Positions 22,435-34,091 of a DNA stretch of 64,000 nt are shown piece by piece; the first letter of the stretch is position 1, and each line of letters starts with the position of its first letter. This DNA is from Leucaena leucocephala (lineage: Eukaryota; Streptophyta; Magnoliopsida; Fabales; Fabaceae). The notes under the pieces were generated by a model. That model saw nothing but the letters and a program-made list of their open reading frames with translations, ran no database searches and had not been told where the DNA came from. The position numbers were made by a program, and so were the translations under genes. The DNA is taken from contig CM073569.1 in assembly GCA_037074615.1 (NCBI GenBank), positions 8,376,001-8,440,000 of the forward strand, given 5' to 3'.

Positions 22435-23810
22435 TGTTTGTCCTTTTGTGATTGGGATTGCATGTTTCATATGTTGATCATTGAATTTTTGAACGTCTTC
22501 CACTGGCCAAGAATCACGCTGAGCATGCCATTACATTTTTGACACGCCTTCAGCTTTTGTTGTTCTCATTGGCCTCATTCTCTTGCATCGGTGTATCCAA
22601 TAGATTTATATAGCACAATGGGTTGTGTAGTTATTTGTCTATTGGTTTATTATTTACCCATTTATTTTTAGCCAAGTGATAAAGAAGGATAGGGTATTAG
22701 CCCCCAAGCATGCAACGATCAAGAAGTACATGCTCCACACCCATTATCTCAAAATTATTCTGTGTTACGAGTCTTGATCTTGGATTTATTTTATGGATGA
22801 TATGAGGGGCGTGCAATTGATTGAACTGAATTTCTTTGTTTTCATTTTTGGTCTAACTTTTCTGAACAACAATTTGAAATTTGGAAAGGAAAAATAATAA
22901 AGCTCTTTTTTCTATGAAAAATAAAATAAAATTTCAAAATAGTTTTGTGTGTTTTTAGAATCTTCTCAGAAATCCCAGGTGAGATTATGAGAATTTCATC
23001 AGGGAGTTTAATCCAAAATTATTTCAAAATTCACTTTTTTAAATGTAATAAAATTTCAAAATAGTTCTGTGCTCAAACAAAATCGATTATCTCTTCCATG
23101 CGAGATTTTGAGAATCTCCTGAGGAAGTTTAATCTAAACTTTTTCAAAGGTTTTATTAAAAAATAAGATTTTAAATGATTTTCTGCGTTGTAAGGTTTTG
23201 AGAACCTCCTCAAGCAAAATTGATTACTCTTTCATGTGATGTTTTGAGAATCTACTCAAGAAATTTAATCCAAATTATTTCATATTTTTTTTTGAAAAAA
23301 ATAATAAAAGAATTGTTTTAAATAAAAAACACAAACCCACCATACAAATACATTTTTCATAAATAAATATTTTCTTAAAAGACAAACTAACTGACATGTA
23401 TTTCTACTCTGAATAACGTAAGTTTTGATCTATCTAAAGGGTACGTAGGCCCTAAGTCAAGTACAACTTTATAAATAATTAATAATTTCCCTTTATTTTT
23501 ATATTTCTCTTCATTTGTAAATAAGCAATTTTCTCTCATTTGTCATCTAATACTATTATAGTTTATTTGTTCATCTAACAAAAAAAATTTGTTAAAAGTT
23601 CGACCCTCTGGTGCTCTCAAATTTTTTATTTTGCCACTGGGTTAAGTCTAGTTAAAAGGGTTAATTTTCCATAAAATAGTAAATCAATGGTTGAATTCAT
23701 ATTAGAGGAGGTATTCATATTTAATATTGAACTGGTTTAAATAGAATTATATCCAATAAATATTTGTACACATGCAAAGACAAAAATTATTTTATGGTTT
23801 AAAAAAATAT
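22435..23810. other. Intergenic DNA with imperfect repeats
   Basis: No supported ORF. Three imperfect copies of a unit built around GAGATTTTGAGAATCTCC and GAAGTTTAATC occur at about 22980, 23100 and 23236. They could be part of an old LTR or leader. Confidence 0.5.
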
Positions 23811-24157
23811 TGTTATAAATATTGCATGCATGTATAGATGTTCATATAACTCCTAGCTCTTAATATCCATATTAGGGTTCCTTCTTCTCTTAATGTCATA
23901 AGCTTATAACCTCCCCAATGAATGACTTGAGAAGAGTTTATTATTGTTAATACAATTACATTCATCTTTATTCTTTTATAACCTTAGGTTTGTCTTTAAT
24001 GGATGTGGCCTATAAATAGAGGCAATGCATAAGGGATTTATACTAGTAAATATACAAGTAAATGAAGAATACTCTTTTGCCTCCCATTTCAATCTCTTGT
24101 CTTATTATTTCTTCTCTTCTCTTCTCTAACTTCTTCATCTTCTCTCATTTGTATAAT
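23811..24157 (+). repeat. Probable 5' LTR of the decayed copia
   Basis: It starts TGTTATAAATATTGC and contains a TATA box (GGCCTATAAATAGAGG, about 24008-24023). It ends before TTTATCAGCACGAC (24159-24172), which resembles the TTATCAGCACGA junction common in one group of plant copia elements. Exact limits are uncertain because the second LTR is absent. Confidence 0.55.
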
Positions 24158-24172
24158 ACTTTATCAGCACGA

Positions 24173-25074
24173 CATTGTTCTAAAAAAAATTTAATGAATA
24201 AGCTTCTTGTCAATTCATGCATTATTATATTCAATTATATACAAATGTTATTAGTTTTCTCTTTATCTAATTATCGCATACGTTTTCTTTTCTTTATCAT
24301 ATGCTATGTTAATGTGTTTTGTTAGTATATAATCTTTCCTTTACCCTATTACCCGATTATCCTCTTACTTGATTACTATGGACAAATTTCATTTTCTATA
24401 CATTTGCTACATGTTCTATTGTTATTTATTATGTTATTCTTTCCTATCCATTTTAATTTTTGTTGTATTATATATATACGGGTTGTCTTTATTCTATTTT
24501 ATTTTTATGCAAAATTTTATGTTGTTTTATTTTTCTTTTGATATATTAATATAATATTATGATTGAGTCTCTATTTATATATGTACGGGTGTGTATTGTT
24601 TACATTTCCAATTCTACCTTCCCATATATTCATTAATTTATATTTCAATTGATATATTTATCTTATTTATATTCTTAGTATTATTATATATTTATTACGG
24701 TTATGTAATATGTACTTATTTATATTGCAAATTGCTTATATTCTGTTACTATTTATATATTGGATTTATGTATTGGATTATATTTATACATGTTTCTTTA
24801 TTTCTTTATTTTATTTAATTTATTTTGTTAGGTTTATTTATTTTCTTTATTTATGTTTATTTAACTTATATTATCTATTTTTTTATTTTTGTTTATTTAT
24901 TTATTTATGTCATTTATATTTTGTTACTTTTATTGAATTTATATTTATTTTCATTTTGAATGTATAATGTTTTATTTGATTTATGTTTTTATTATTATAA
25001 TACTTTCTTTTCTCCCCAATACTTTTATCATAATTCTAATTATTATTATTATTATTATTATTTTAGTTTGATCT
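24173..25074 (+). other. AT-rich untranslated leader of the decayed copia
   Basis: Long T-rich sequence between the LTR-like region and gag. Several ORFs here are made only of hydrophobic residues from T-rich codons and I do not regard them as genes. It ends in a short ATT microsatellite at about 25038-25063. Confidence 0.55.
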
Positions 25075-26125
25075 ATGGCTAATCTTATCAAACTCGAGTT
25101 TACGAATCTTTATATATCGGGAAAAAATATATGTCTTGGGTTTTGGATGATGAAACTCACATAGATGCAAAAGGTCTAGAAAATATTATTTTACTTGGCA
25201 ATAAAGCAAATAGTCAAGACAAGGCTAATGCCATGATTTTCTTTTGCCACCATTTACATGAAGGACTAAAAGCTGAATTCCTAATGATGAAAGATCTGTT
25301 AGAATTGTGGAATAATTTGAAAGAACATTATGATCACCAAAAAAGGGTAATCTTACCCAAAGCTCGTTATGAATGGTTGCATTTGAGGCTACAAGATTTT
25401 AAATCTGAATCTGAATATAATTCATCTATTTGAAAATAAGTTATCTATTGAAATTGTATGATAAGAAAATAACCAACGAGGACTTGTTAGAAAAAAAAAT
25501 TCAATCTTTCACGCTTTAAATGTACTCCTGCAGTAGCAATACCATGAGAAAGGTTTTAAAAAATATTCTGAATTAATCTCATGTCTTTTTGTGGCTGATC
25601 AAAACAATGAGCTATTGATGAAAAATCATGAGATCTATTCACTAGGTCAGCTCCAGTCCCTAAAGCGAATGTGATTGAACATATTAATTTCTATACCCAT
25701 GGTCATGGTCGCGGTCGTGGTCATGGCCATGGCCATGATCATGATCGTGGTAGGGGATGTGGCAATTACTGTCATCATGGTGATGGAAGTAACAATTATA
25801 ATCCTAATACTCACCAAAAGAAGAAACCTATTGAAGGGTAAAAAAAAGATAAGGGTGGTCCCTTAAAAACTGTGAAAAATCTATGTTATAGGTGTGGTAT
25901 AAAGGGGTACTAGTCGCATACCTGTCATACGCCTAAACATCAAGCAAAGCTTTATCAAGCCTCCATAAAAAGGAATTCAAAGAATATGGAAGCAAATATG
26001 ATTTTCTAAAATGATGATGTTGAGGCAAATTTTGCATACAAGAATATTGATACCAATGAGTTTGATGATGGCCTTGATGCTATGACACACTTAGAGGTGG
26101 CTGATTTCATTAAGAGTCATGCTTA
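25075..26125 (+). pseudogene. Copia gag remnant with zinc knuckle
   Basis: The ATG at 25075 starts MANLIKLEFTNLYISGKN. A frameshift near 25120 leads to LSWVLDDETHIDAKGL-like sequence, then MIFFCHHLHEGLKAEFLMMK and LWNNLKEHYDHQK (25131-25433). A Gly/His-rich low-complexity part (25690-25770) precedes a Cys/His knuckle at about 25880 (CYRCGIKGY, stop, SHTCH). Multiple stops make it non-functional. Confidence 0.8.
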
Positions 26126-26300
26126 AACAAACAAACTTGGTAGAAAAAGAATAAGACTATTTTAGTTTATGTTTTATCTACATCTTTTCCTAATTTAGTT
26201 TATGCTTTATGATTTATTTATGTTTACTTTTATTTTCTTGTTTTAAGAACACTATTTCTCATAATGTATTTTGAATTTATTTTGATGCATTTCTTTTCTT

Positions 26301-26972
26301 TTGGTGAAGAATATGGAAGTTCATCCCTCTTTTATGAGACACAAGAATGAAGATATATGTCTCATAGATAGTGCTACAAATCATACTATACTTAAAGATA
26401 AAAAATATTTTTCTCATTTGACAATGGGTGGTGCAAGCATCAATACTATATCGGGTAATACAAAATTAATTGAAGGCATAGAGAGCAATGATAATATTAC
26501 CCAAACGGACAAGTTTTGTTATCAATGGAACTTTTATTCCTTTAAGTCTAAAAGAAATTTGTTAAGTTTTAAGGATATCCGCCTAAATGGGTATCATATT
26601 GAGACTATAGATGAGAAAAATATTAAATATCTACATATTACAATTGTTAAACATGGAGAAAAATGTGTCATTGAAAAAGTACCTGCATTATCTTCTGATT
26701 TGTACTATACAAACATTAGTATAATTGAAACAAATGCTATAATAAACCAGAAGTTTACGGATAAAAATATGTTCATTGTTTGGTATGACCAGTTAAGCCA
26801 TCCCGGATCAACTATGATGCAAAGAATTATTGAAAATTCACATGGACATCCATTAAAGAGCCAGGAGATTCTTCAATTTAAAGATTTTTCACGTGCTTCT
26901 TGTTTTCAAGGCAAATTAATTACAAAACCTTCACTAACAAAAGTTGGGGTAGAATCTCTTGTATTTCTATAA
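26301..26972 (+). pseudogene. Copia protease and pre-integrase remnant
   Basis: The protease signature is CLIDSATNHTI, with D-S-A where D-S-G or D-S-A is expected. It is followed by NLLSFKDIRLNGYHIET and the pre-integrase region (VWYDQLSHPGSTMMQRII). It is open for 223 codons but is only part of a polyprotein. Confidence 0.82.
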
Positions 26973-28057
26973 CATATCTAAAGGGATATATGTGGACCTA
27001 TTCATCCACCATGTTGACTATTTAGATATTTTATGGTTTTAATAGATGCATCTACAAGATGGATTTACAAGATGGTCATATGTGTGTTTGTTATCTATAT
27101 TCAAATGTTTAATGATTATTGTATGGCAACTGGAATAATAGTGAAAAAATTTGTTGCTCATGTCCACAATCAAATGGTTTGACATAATCATTCATTAAAA
27201 GCCTCCAATTGATTGCTAGACTAATGCTTATGAGAACAAAACTTCTATTTCAGCTTGGGTACATGAAATTTTACATGCAGCAACAATTATATACATTAGG
27301 CCAATAAGTTATTATAAATTCCCCTATTATAGTTGGCTTTTGGTCAAGAGCCAAATATTTCTCATCTTAAAATTTTTGGATGTGCGGTATTTATCCCAAT
27401 TGCTCCACCATAATGCACAAAGATGGAACCTCAGAGAAGGTTAGGAATATATATTGGTTATGAATCTCTTTCTATAATCAAGTATTTAGAACTATTAACG
27501 AGAGATCTTTTTACGGAATGTTTCAATGATTGTCATTTTGATAAGACAAATTTTCAATATTAAGGGGAGATAATAAGCAGTTGGATAAACAAATAACATA
27601 GAAAACATTACCACTATCTCATCTAGATCCTCGAACATAACAATGTGAGTTTGAAGTTTAAAAATAATTTTTTACAAAATATTGCAAATCAAATGCCAAA
27701 TGTATTTACTGAACCTAGAGAATTAAAATCTCACATTTCAGCTAAAAATACTCCAATTAGAATTAATGTCTCAGCAGGACAAGTAACAAGTGCAAATGAA
27801 ACTAAATGACACTTGAAGCGTGGTAGACTAATCGGTTCCAAATATAAAAATACTAGAAAGAAAAAATAGGCACAACAATGAAGATGGTTAAGTTGAGGAG
27901 GCTAGTCTTATAGGAGAGACTTGAGACATAATTGATCAAAAGACCCATAAAAGGTCCAAGTATATAAAAATAATGAAAAGACCTTGATAAGTTATGTTAC
28001 TACAAGAAAAAGATGGAACTGAGAAAATATAGTCGTCAACGATATTTTTTCATACAA
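26973..28057 (+). pseudogene. Copia integrase and linker remnant
   Basis: Short in-frame pieces of an integrase remain, separated by stops and deletions: YFMVLIDAST (about 27025), FNDYC (about 27107), FGCAVF-like (about 27375) and LGIYIGYES-like (about 27445). The linker before RT (RGRLIGSKYKN-like, about 27820) and SYVTTRKRWN (about 27990) follow, and then the sequence is interrupted at 28058. Confidence 0.7.
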
Positions 28058-28549
28058 TGTTGTGTGAGATATTTATTATTATAATATAACTTATTTAGAT
28101 ATTAATTAGGATAATTAATAAATATTTTTGAGTGTATCCCGTAGTTATTTTGGTCCCAGTCCGAGGCGGGTAATTGACTCTCTTTATGAAGATTATTTTT
28201 CTCGTGGTGGAAATTTAACAAAAATATTATGATCGTATGATAGTTTTCTGAATCCCAGAGCGATAATATAGTTTTCTCTACTTACTCTTTGACGGTTCTC
28301 CACTGGTAATGGCAATACACAAGTTGCATCATTATGCCTAATCACCAGCTGGAAGAACCTATTTTTTTTTATCTAAATGTGTTCTTTAATTAACAGGCCT
28401 CTGAGTTAAGTTCCAGTTCTTTCTCAGATCAGCTAAGCTAATGGTGAGAGGTAACTATAAGTCTTCTGCTACATTTCATATAGGTTTCATACTTATATAT
28501 TTATAATATGGATTGATTAAATTATGTATGAGATATTTTTATTCTAACA
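28058..28549 (+). repeat. LTR of a third copia element
   Basis: 492 bp beginning TGTTGTGTGAG and ending TTCTAACA (inverted TGTT/AACA ends). It interrupts a copia coding remnant on the left and is followed by a tRNA-Met-type primer site on the right. No partner LTR was found. Confidence 0.6.
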
Positions 28550-28566
28550 TGTGGCATCAAAGCCTT
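28550..28566 (+). other. Primer binding site
   Basis: TGTGGCATCAAAGCC directly follows the LTR and resembles TGGTATCAGAGCC. Confidence 0.6.
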
Positions 28567-28983
28567 GTTTGAGATCCCCTTTGCCTTGCTTGTTAACCTA
28601 TAACCCTCATGATTAACAATCTGAGAGAGAATATGGGATATGGGGACCTCTAGAGATCATAATTTGTTAAATTTTGAACATAACCTATTTGTTTATGTTA
28701 TATTTGAGAGTGAGAGAGTGTGAGAGGTCACCAAAAAATGGAGAACACAATCAACAGAGGGATTTTTAGATTCAAAATTTTTAGATTGCATTCTGGCTAC
28801 CGGTCTACAGATTCAAGGTAATTAGAGTGCACGTCGCCGCTTCTCGGTCATGCTGCCACTGAAACTATAAAATAAGGAGCCCCAGATCACTAGCAATCGC
28901 CCAAGGAAGGTCGCCGGTGTCGCTGTCGATGAGGAGAAGTCGCGGCCACAGTTAACAATGGTTCAACTCTCTACTTCCATTGT
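28567..28983 (+). other. Leader remnant of the third copia
   Basis: A GC-richer stretch (28820-28960) without a convincing ORF. It ends where similarity to the LTR at 32840 begins, so the junction with the Athila-like element lies here. Confidence 0.4.
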
Positions 28984-29913
28984 GACAGTGCATTGATGTT
29001 GGTGATGATGGCGGTTACTGTGATGGCTATGCGTGGCTAGGCATCTTAATCTTTCTATTCAATGGCAAGGGCATGAGCTTAGGATCTAAAATGAGGAGTT
29101 TAAGTTACTTTAATTTTCTACCTAATAATTATTTTACGATTCCTAGGTTTTAGGATAATTTTATAACTATTAGGAATGTTTATAATGATTTACTTATATT
29201 TATTGAGGATTATAATAACTGGATTATTGTTTGGCAATTGATATTGTTCTTTAATTAACTTTAATTTCATTTACTTTGATCTGGGTCAGACATGGTATTG
29301 AGATTATTGTGAATATTTTGTAATTTTTCAAGGTGGCTTGAATTATTTGATCATTATATCTCTTGCCAACTGTAATCCTATTTTTTTATGAATTATTGAG
29401 TTATAATTGATCATTGATTTTTAATATCTTTAGTCTGATTTTATTATTCTGGTGGCAGTTAATAAATTAGGACTTGGAAAATATTTTGTGACAATTCATG
29501 GTGGCTGAGTTGTTGGATTAAAAGCTTAATTATAATTTTTAATTCATTATTTTGAACTTCCATACCTGTTGAAGCTATGATTGCCTGCGTTATTGAATTG
29601 GAGGATTGCTTTTAAAATTATTAATCACTTGCATTTTCATTCCATTCACTTATTATCATTCATTATCACTTTCTTTAAATTAAAAATACCAAAAGTATTT
29701 TATTTAAATTTATTTTTAATCCATTGCATTTAGTTGTTAGTCAATCAATCCAAACCCCATTTTCTAGTTTAGGTTGCATTGCATTTAGTTACTTAGGAAT
29801 TTCATTTCATTTTTGGCTCCTCAAAGAGAACGACCCAAGTTTATACTATATGCAATCCTTGGTTTAAATTTTGAAGTAACCTCAAGACGACATCAGACGT
29901 TAAGGTTGTTTCA
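28984..29913 (+). repeat. 5' LTR (3' part) of the Athila-like element
   Basis: 930 bp, highly similar to 32840-33770, ending TTGTTTCA before the primer site. The upstream part of the LTR is missing or replaced. Confidence 0.8.
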
Positions 29914-29916
29914 AGT

Positions 29917-29933
29917 AGCGCCGTTGCGGGGGA
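29917..29933 (+). other. Primer binding site of the Athila-like element
   Basis: AGCGCCGTTGCGGGGGA is typical of Athila/Tat elements. Confidence 0.8.
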
Positions 29934-30258
29934 GCCAAAAAATTGGTTCCCTAGAAACTAAGTGTCATGTAACATTGATTGGGATTTATTTATTTATTAA
30001 GCCTTTCTTAGTTAGTTTGCATAATTTTTGTATTTGCATTTTCATTTGTATTTTTTTGAAAAAAAAATAATAAATATTTATGTTAATTTTTTTTGGTTTT
30101 GTTTGTTCTTCCTTTTTCTGTTTCTTTTTTGTTTTGTTTGATTCATTTTGTTTTATTTTATTTTCTTTAGTTTTTCTTTTATTTTGATTTTTTTAATTTG
30201 ACAGCTACCTCTAGTAAATACCTATCTGTTAGTGATTCTTAATCAGAAAAAAAAACCC
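29934..30258 (+). other. Untranslated leader of the Athila-like element
   Basis: T-rich sequence without a supported ORF between the primer site and the first ATG of gag. Confidence 0.5.
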
Positions 30259-31944
30259 ATGAATGATTTTAATGATAGTAATGAATATAATGGGTTTAAT
30301 GGGAATAATAGATATGGTGAGAACAACTTATGATATAATGGCGAGGATAATAGAAGCATGAGGGGGATTTATAATTGTAATATTAATTATGACCCTTATG
30401 ACTTTTATACTGATGATATGAATTTTAAAATTAAAAGAGCATTAGATTCTTCCTTACCTAGATTATATGGCTTTGCAGGTGATGATCCTTACTTTAACAC
30501 CTATAATCCAGGTTGGAGAGATCAACATAACTTTAGATGGGCTGGGGATCAAGGCAACACTCAAGGAAATTTCTCAAATCAAGTTGTGTCTAATCAAGGG
30601 GCATCATTTTCTTTTTTCTGGAGGTAATGAACTTGCTATATATGATTGTGAAAATTTGACCATCAGAATTCAGAAACTGAGGCTAAGTTACATGCTATAG
30701 AGAATAAGATGGACTCTTGTTTACAAAATGTGCTCTCTAAATTGGAGTAAATGGAGACTAAGCATGAGAACTTGAACATTTTTGTTACTAAAATCTCCAA
30801 CAACTTGAGTGAACAACAAATAAAGAGTAGTAGTTCTATATCCTCCAACACAATGATAAATCCTGAATCTTTGAATGCAATTAAACTGAGAAGTGGTAAG
30901 GAAAGTGGAGCTAAAAAAGTGCAATTTGAAGAGAATAAAGAGGATGAAGAACCAGTTGATGAGGAAATAGAAGTTGAATCTCCCTCGACCAACACTACTC
31001 AAGAAACTTCCCAAGCTGATAATGAAGCCTTTATTCAATCTGAAAGCCTGCAAGAAAAGAAGCTGTTAGAGAAGTCTCAGAAATAACTAGTGGTACAAAA
31101 TGATGAAGATGTCACAACTATCATGAATATGCAAGTGGAGAAAGTAACACCTTCCAACTCCACAGGTGATAAGGAGACTGATATGCATGAACCTGACAGT
31201 TATGACATGGTTGTGAAGCATGGTGATGCTTTTACTTATCTATCTTCCTCCTATTATTCTCTTTTTTATGCATGTGAGGGAGGCGTATCATGTGTCTATT
31301 GTTTAAAGATAGATAGCTGGCTTTCTACTAGTCGTAATTTTGATGCATCATCTTGCTTTGATTTTGATATTACTATTGATTATGTACTTGATAGCCTTGA
31401 GAAAGGTGTGTTTCCTGATTTTGCAGGAACTAATGATAAAGGAGCTGTTATGCAAGCTACGAACATAGCTTCCCAGTCATCTGATGGTGGTACTGAGTCA
31501 TGGAATGGAGAGGAAATGACAATGGGAGTGGTGGATTCCACATCCTCAGCTTCGCATACACAAGAAATTTTTAGAACTATTACTGATTATTTCTTTCTTA
31601 CTAAAGAAAATTCTATTGATCTCCTTGGATGCGATAGTTACTTAGAGAGTATAGTTCCTAAAATATCCTTACTTCATTTGAAATCTCTCCATGTCTCTAT
31701 TTTTTGATTTAGTACTGTTAGTGGCATGTTTTCTTTCCAGGCACATAATCAATGGAACCCTTCATGTGACCAAACTCGACCATATACCCTTGAGGCTTTT
31801 CCAATTGATCCGAAACTACCAACTACAATGAAGAAATACATGTTTCTTATTCGAGATGAGAATTTTTCTTACAAGAGTTTGAAGAGATTTCGTTCTCAAG
31901 GTTGTCCCTTTCCTTCCTTGCCTCCTCACCCTTTGATTTATTGA
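30259..31944 (+). pseudogene. Gag-like frame with an unfamiliar C-terminal extension
   Basis: The first piece (30259-30627) carries the Athila gag landmarks LPRLYGFAGDDPYFNTYNPG and WRDQHNFRWAG. After a frame change, one frame runs from about 30663 to 31944 with only three stops (30748-30750, 31084-31086, 31705-31707). It begins with a coiled-coil-like segment (ETEAKLHAIENKMDSCLQNV; LSKLE) and includes the Athila-type LNAIKLRSGKE, then an acidic part. The last 285 or so codons (for example FTYLSSSYYSLFYACEGG, YLESIVPKISLLHLKSL, TLEAFPIDPKLPTTMKKYMF) do not look like protease, RT or integrase to me. The role of this extension is unknown; the gag part would coat RNA. Confidence 0.65.
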
Positions 31945-32839
31945 GTTTTATTGTTTGAGATAAGTGTGGGGAGGGACCATCACAGTAGTTTTAGATTTAT
32001 TTGCTTTATGTCTTTTAATAATTTCTTAGAATAGGTTGCATTTCAAGGATTTCCTAGTTTTAGGTTAGTTTTTCTTTGAATAAATCTTCCTTTTTAGCTC
32101 ATGACTCTTTAACCATTTTCCCTTCTCCCATTGATATATACTTTAGTGATACGTTGATGACAACGCATAGTTTAAGTGTGGGGGAGGAATTACTTTTCCT
32201 TATTTATTTTGCCACTGTTTGAATCGCCGTAATATGAAAAATTCAGAAATTTTGAACCTGTTAAGCTTAATTGATTGGGTTTTTCACTACTATATGGGCA
32301 ATTTATTGCTATGGGTCCCACCTACTACTTGACTTCTACAATCCTTAGGCTTTATTTTTAAATCCTTATTGCTTTAAACACGTGAACATGGACATGTCTA
32401 AGTTTGAATATATTTTTGATTTGGGTAATTTTTATTCTTAGTTAATTAGCATAGTGGAGTGTCTTTGGTGTAGTGCTATTAACCTTATTTCATAACTTGA
32501 TTTTAGCCCATGAGTATTTTTTAACCTTTTCTTATCAGCTTTTAAGGAGGCAGAGATGCAAGGAAAAAGGGGGGCTACCGTGAAATTGAAACCAGGAGGT
32601 GGAAAGAGAGAGCACGGGGCCGCAAGAAATAAAAAATGTAGGGAAAGCTTCAGTAAGTCGTGGCTTCCACATCCATGATCGTCATCTTCCACCGCTTCCA
32701 TCAAACACCTCCATCCCATCGTCACCTCCATATTCATAACCCCTCTTTCATCACTGCAAGCACAGAAAAGACAGAAGCCGTGGCTATACAACGACAGATC
32801 GTGAACAGAAGGAAGCAACCAGTAACACAAGGACACTTT
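31945..32839 (+). other. 3' non-coding region and 5' part of the right LTR
   Basis: Polypurine tracts GTGTGGGGAGGGA (about 31964) and AGTGTGGGGGAGG (32175-32187) precede the LTR. 32188-32839 should be the U3 part of the right LTR but has no copy at the left end. Low-complexity ORFs here are not supported. Confidence 0.5.
32175..32187 (+). other. Polypurine tract
   Basis: AGTGTGGGGGAGG, the form usual in Athila-group elements. Confidence 0.65.
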
Positions 32840-33770
32840 GACAATGTAGTGATGTTGGTGATTATGGTAGTTACTGTGATGGCTATGTGTGGCTAGGCGT
32901 CTTAATCTTCCAATTCGATGGCAAGGGCATGAGCTTGGGATCTAAAAAGGGGAGTTTAAATTACTTTAATTTTCTACCTAATAATTATTTTATGATTCCT
33001 AGGTCTTAGGATAATTTTATAATTATTGGGAACATTTATAATGATTTACTTATATTTATTGAGGATTATAATAACTGGATTATTGTTTGGCAATTGATAT
33101 TGTTCTTTAATTAACTTTAATTTCATTTACTTTGATTTGGGTCAGACATGGTATTGAGATTATTGTGAATATTTTGTTATTTTTCAAGGTGGCTTGAATT
33201 ATTTGATCATTATATCTCTTGCCAACTTTAATCCTATTTTTTTTATGAATTATTGAGTTATAATTGATCATTGGTTTTTAATATCTTTAGTCCTATTTTA
33301 TTATTGTGGTGGCAATTAATAAATTAGGACTTGGAAAATATTTTGTGATAATTCGAGGTGGCTCGGTTGTTTGATTAAAAACTTAATTATAATTTTTAAT
33401 TCATTGTTTAGAACTTCCATATCTGTTGAAGCTATGATTGCCTGCGTTATTGAATTGGAGGATTGCTTTTAAAATTGTTAATCACTTGCATTTTCATTCC
33501 ATTCACTTATTATCATTCATTATCACTTTCTTTAAATTAAAAATACCAAAAGTATTTTATTTAAATTTATTTTTAATCCATTGCATTTAGTTGTTAGTCA
33601 ATCAATCCAAACCCCATTTTCTAGTTTAGGTTGCATTGCATTTAGTTACTTAGGAATTTCATTTCATTTTTGGCTCCTCAAAGAGAACGACCCAAGGTTG
33701 TATATAGAGCAATCCTTGGTTTAAATTTTGAAGTAACCTCAAGGCAACATCGGACGTTAATGTTGTTTCA
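32840..33770 (+). repeat. 3' LTR (3' part) of the Athila-like element
   Basis: 931 bp matching 28984-29913, ending TTGTTTCA, directly abutting SIRE-like LTR sequence at 33771. Confidence 0.8.
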
Positions 33771-34091
33771 AACGATAACCGGATTTATTACATTCTCTAA
33801 TTTTTCTTTATTACTCTGTAACCCGACATTATTGTGCTTCAGTGTTCATCATCATATACACTCCGTGAGATAGATTGAGAATATTTTTCATTTATTCTGT
33901 AGATTTAAGAGATTGATTTTCTTAAGTTGGGATTATTACTTTACGAGAAGTAAGGGGGAGTGATCGAGAGAATCAATTGCTATACTGAGATGCCAAGAGA
34001 CCGTTTCAAATCTTGGAGATAGTTGAAAATCTCAGAAAGCCTCTGGGGACTGGACGTAGGACAAAAGGATTGGTCTGAACTAGGATAAACT
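33771..34091 (+). repeat. 5' LTR fragment of the SIRE-like element, left piece
   Basis: Matches about 47206-47530 of the intact 3' LTR. The upstream 1.2 kb or so of the LTR is absent at the Athila boundary. Confidence 0.85.

Larger units (their letters stand above)
23811..28057 (+). mobile_element. Decayed, 3'-truncated Ty1/copia element
   Basis: The order is LTR-like region, AT-rich leader, gag, protease, integrase, integrase-RT linker. The coding part stops just before RT, where an LTR begins at 28058. Frequent stops and frameshifts show it is old. I did not find its 3' LTR in the window. Confidence 0.75.
28984..33770 (+). mobile_element. Athila-like Ty3/gypsy element with gag but no pol
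   Basis: About 930 bp are repeated directly (28984-29913 and 32840-33770) and act as LTR 3' parts. After the left copy comes AGCGCCGTTGCGGGGGA (29917-29933), close to the TGGCGCCGTTGCCGGGGA primer site of Athila/Tat elements. A gag-like frame follows, then a polypurine tract. No protease, RT, RNase H or integrase can be read, so it is a non-autonomous, TR-GAG-like derivative. The 5' part of the two LTRs does not match: 32188-32839 has no counterpart before 28984. Confidence 0.75.

Noticed and set aside
24062..24967. Four overlapping ORFs encoding Phe/Leu/Ile/Tyr-rich peptides
   Set aside because: They come from T-rich leader sequence of a retroelement; no start context, no motif, and frames overlap.
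32438..32896. Overlapping ORFs on both strands
   Set aside because: They are in the right LTR of the Athila-like element, without domain or conservation in the other LTR.
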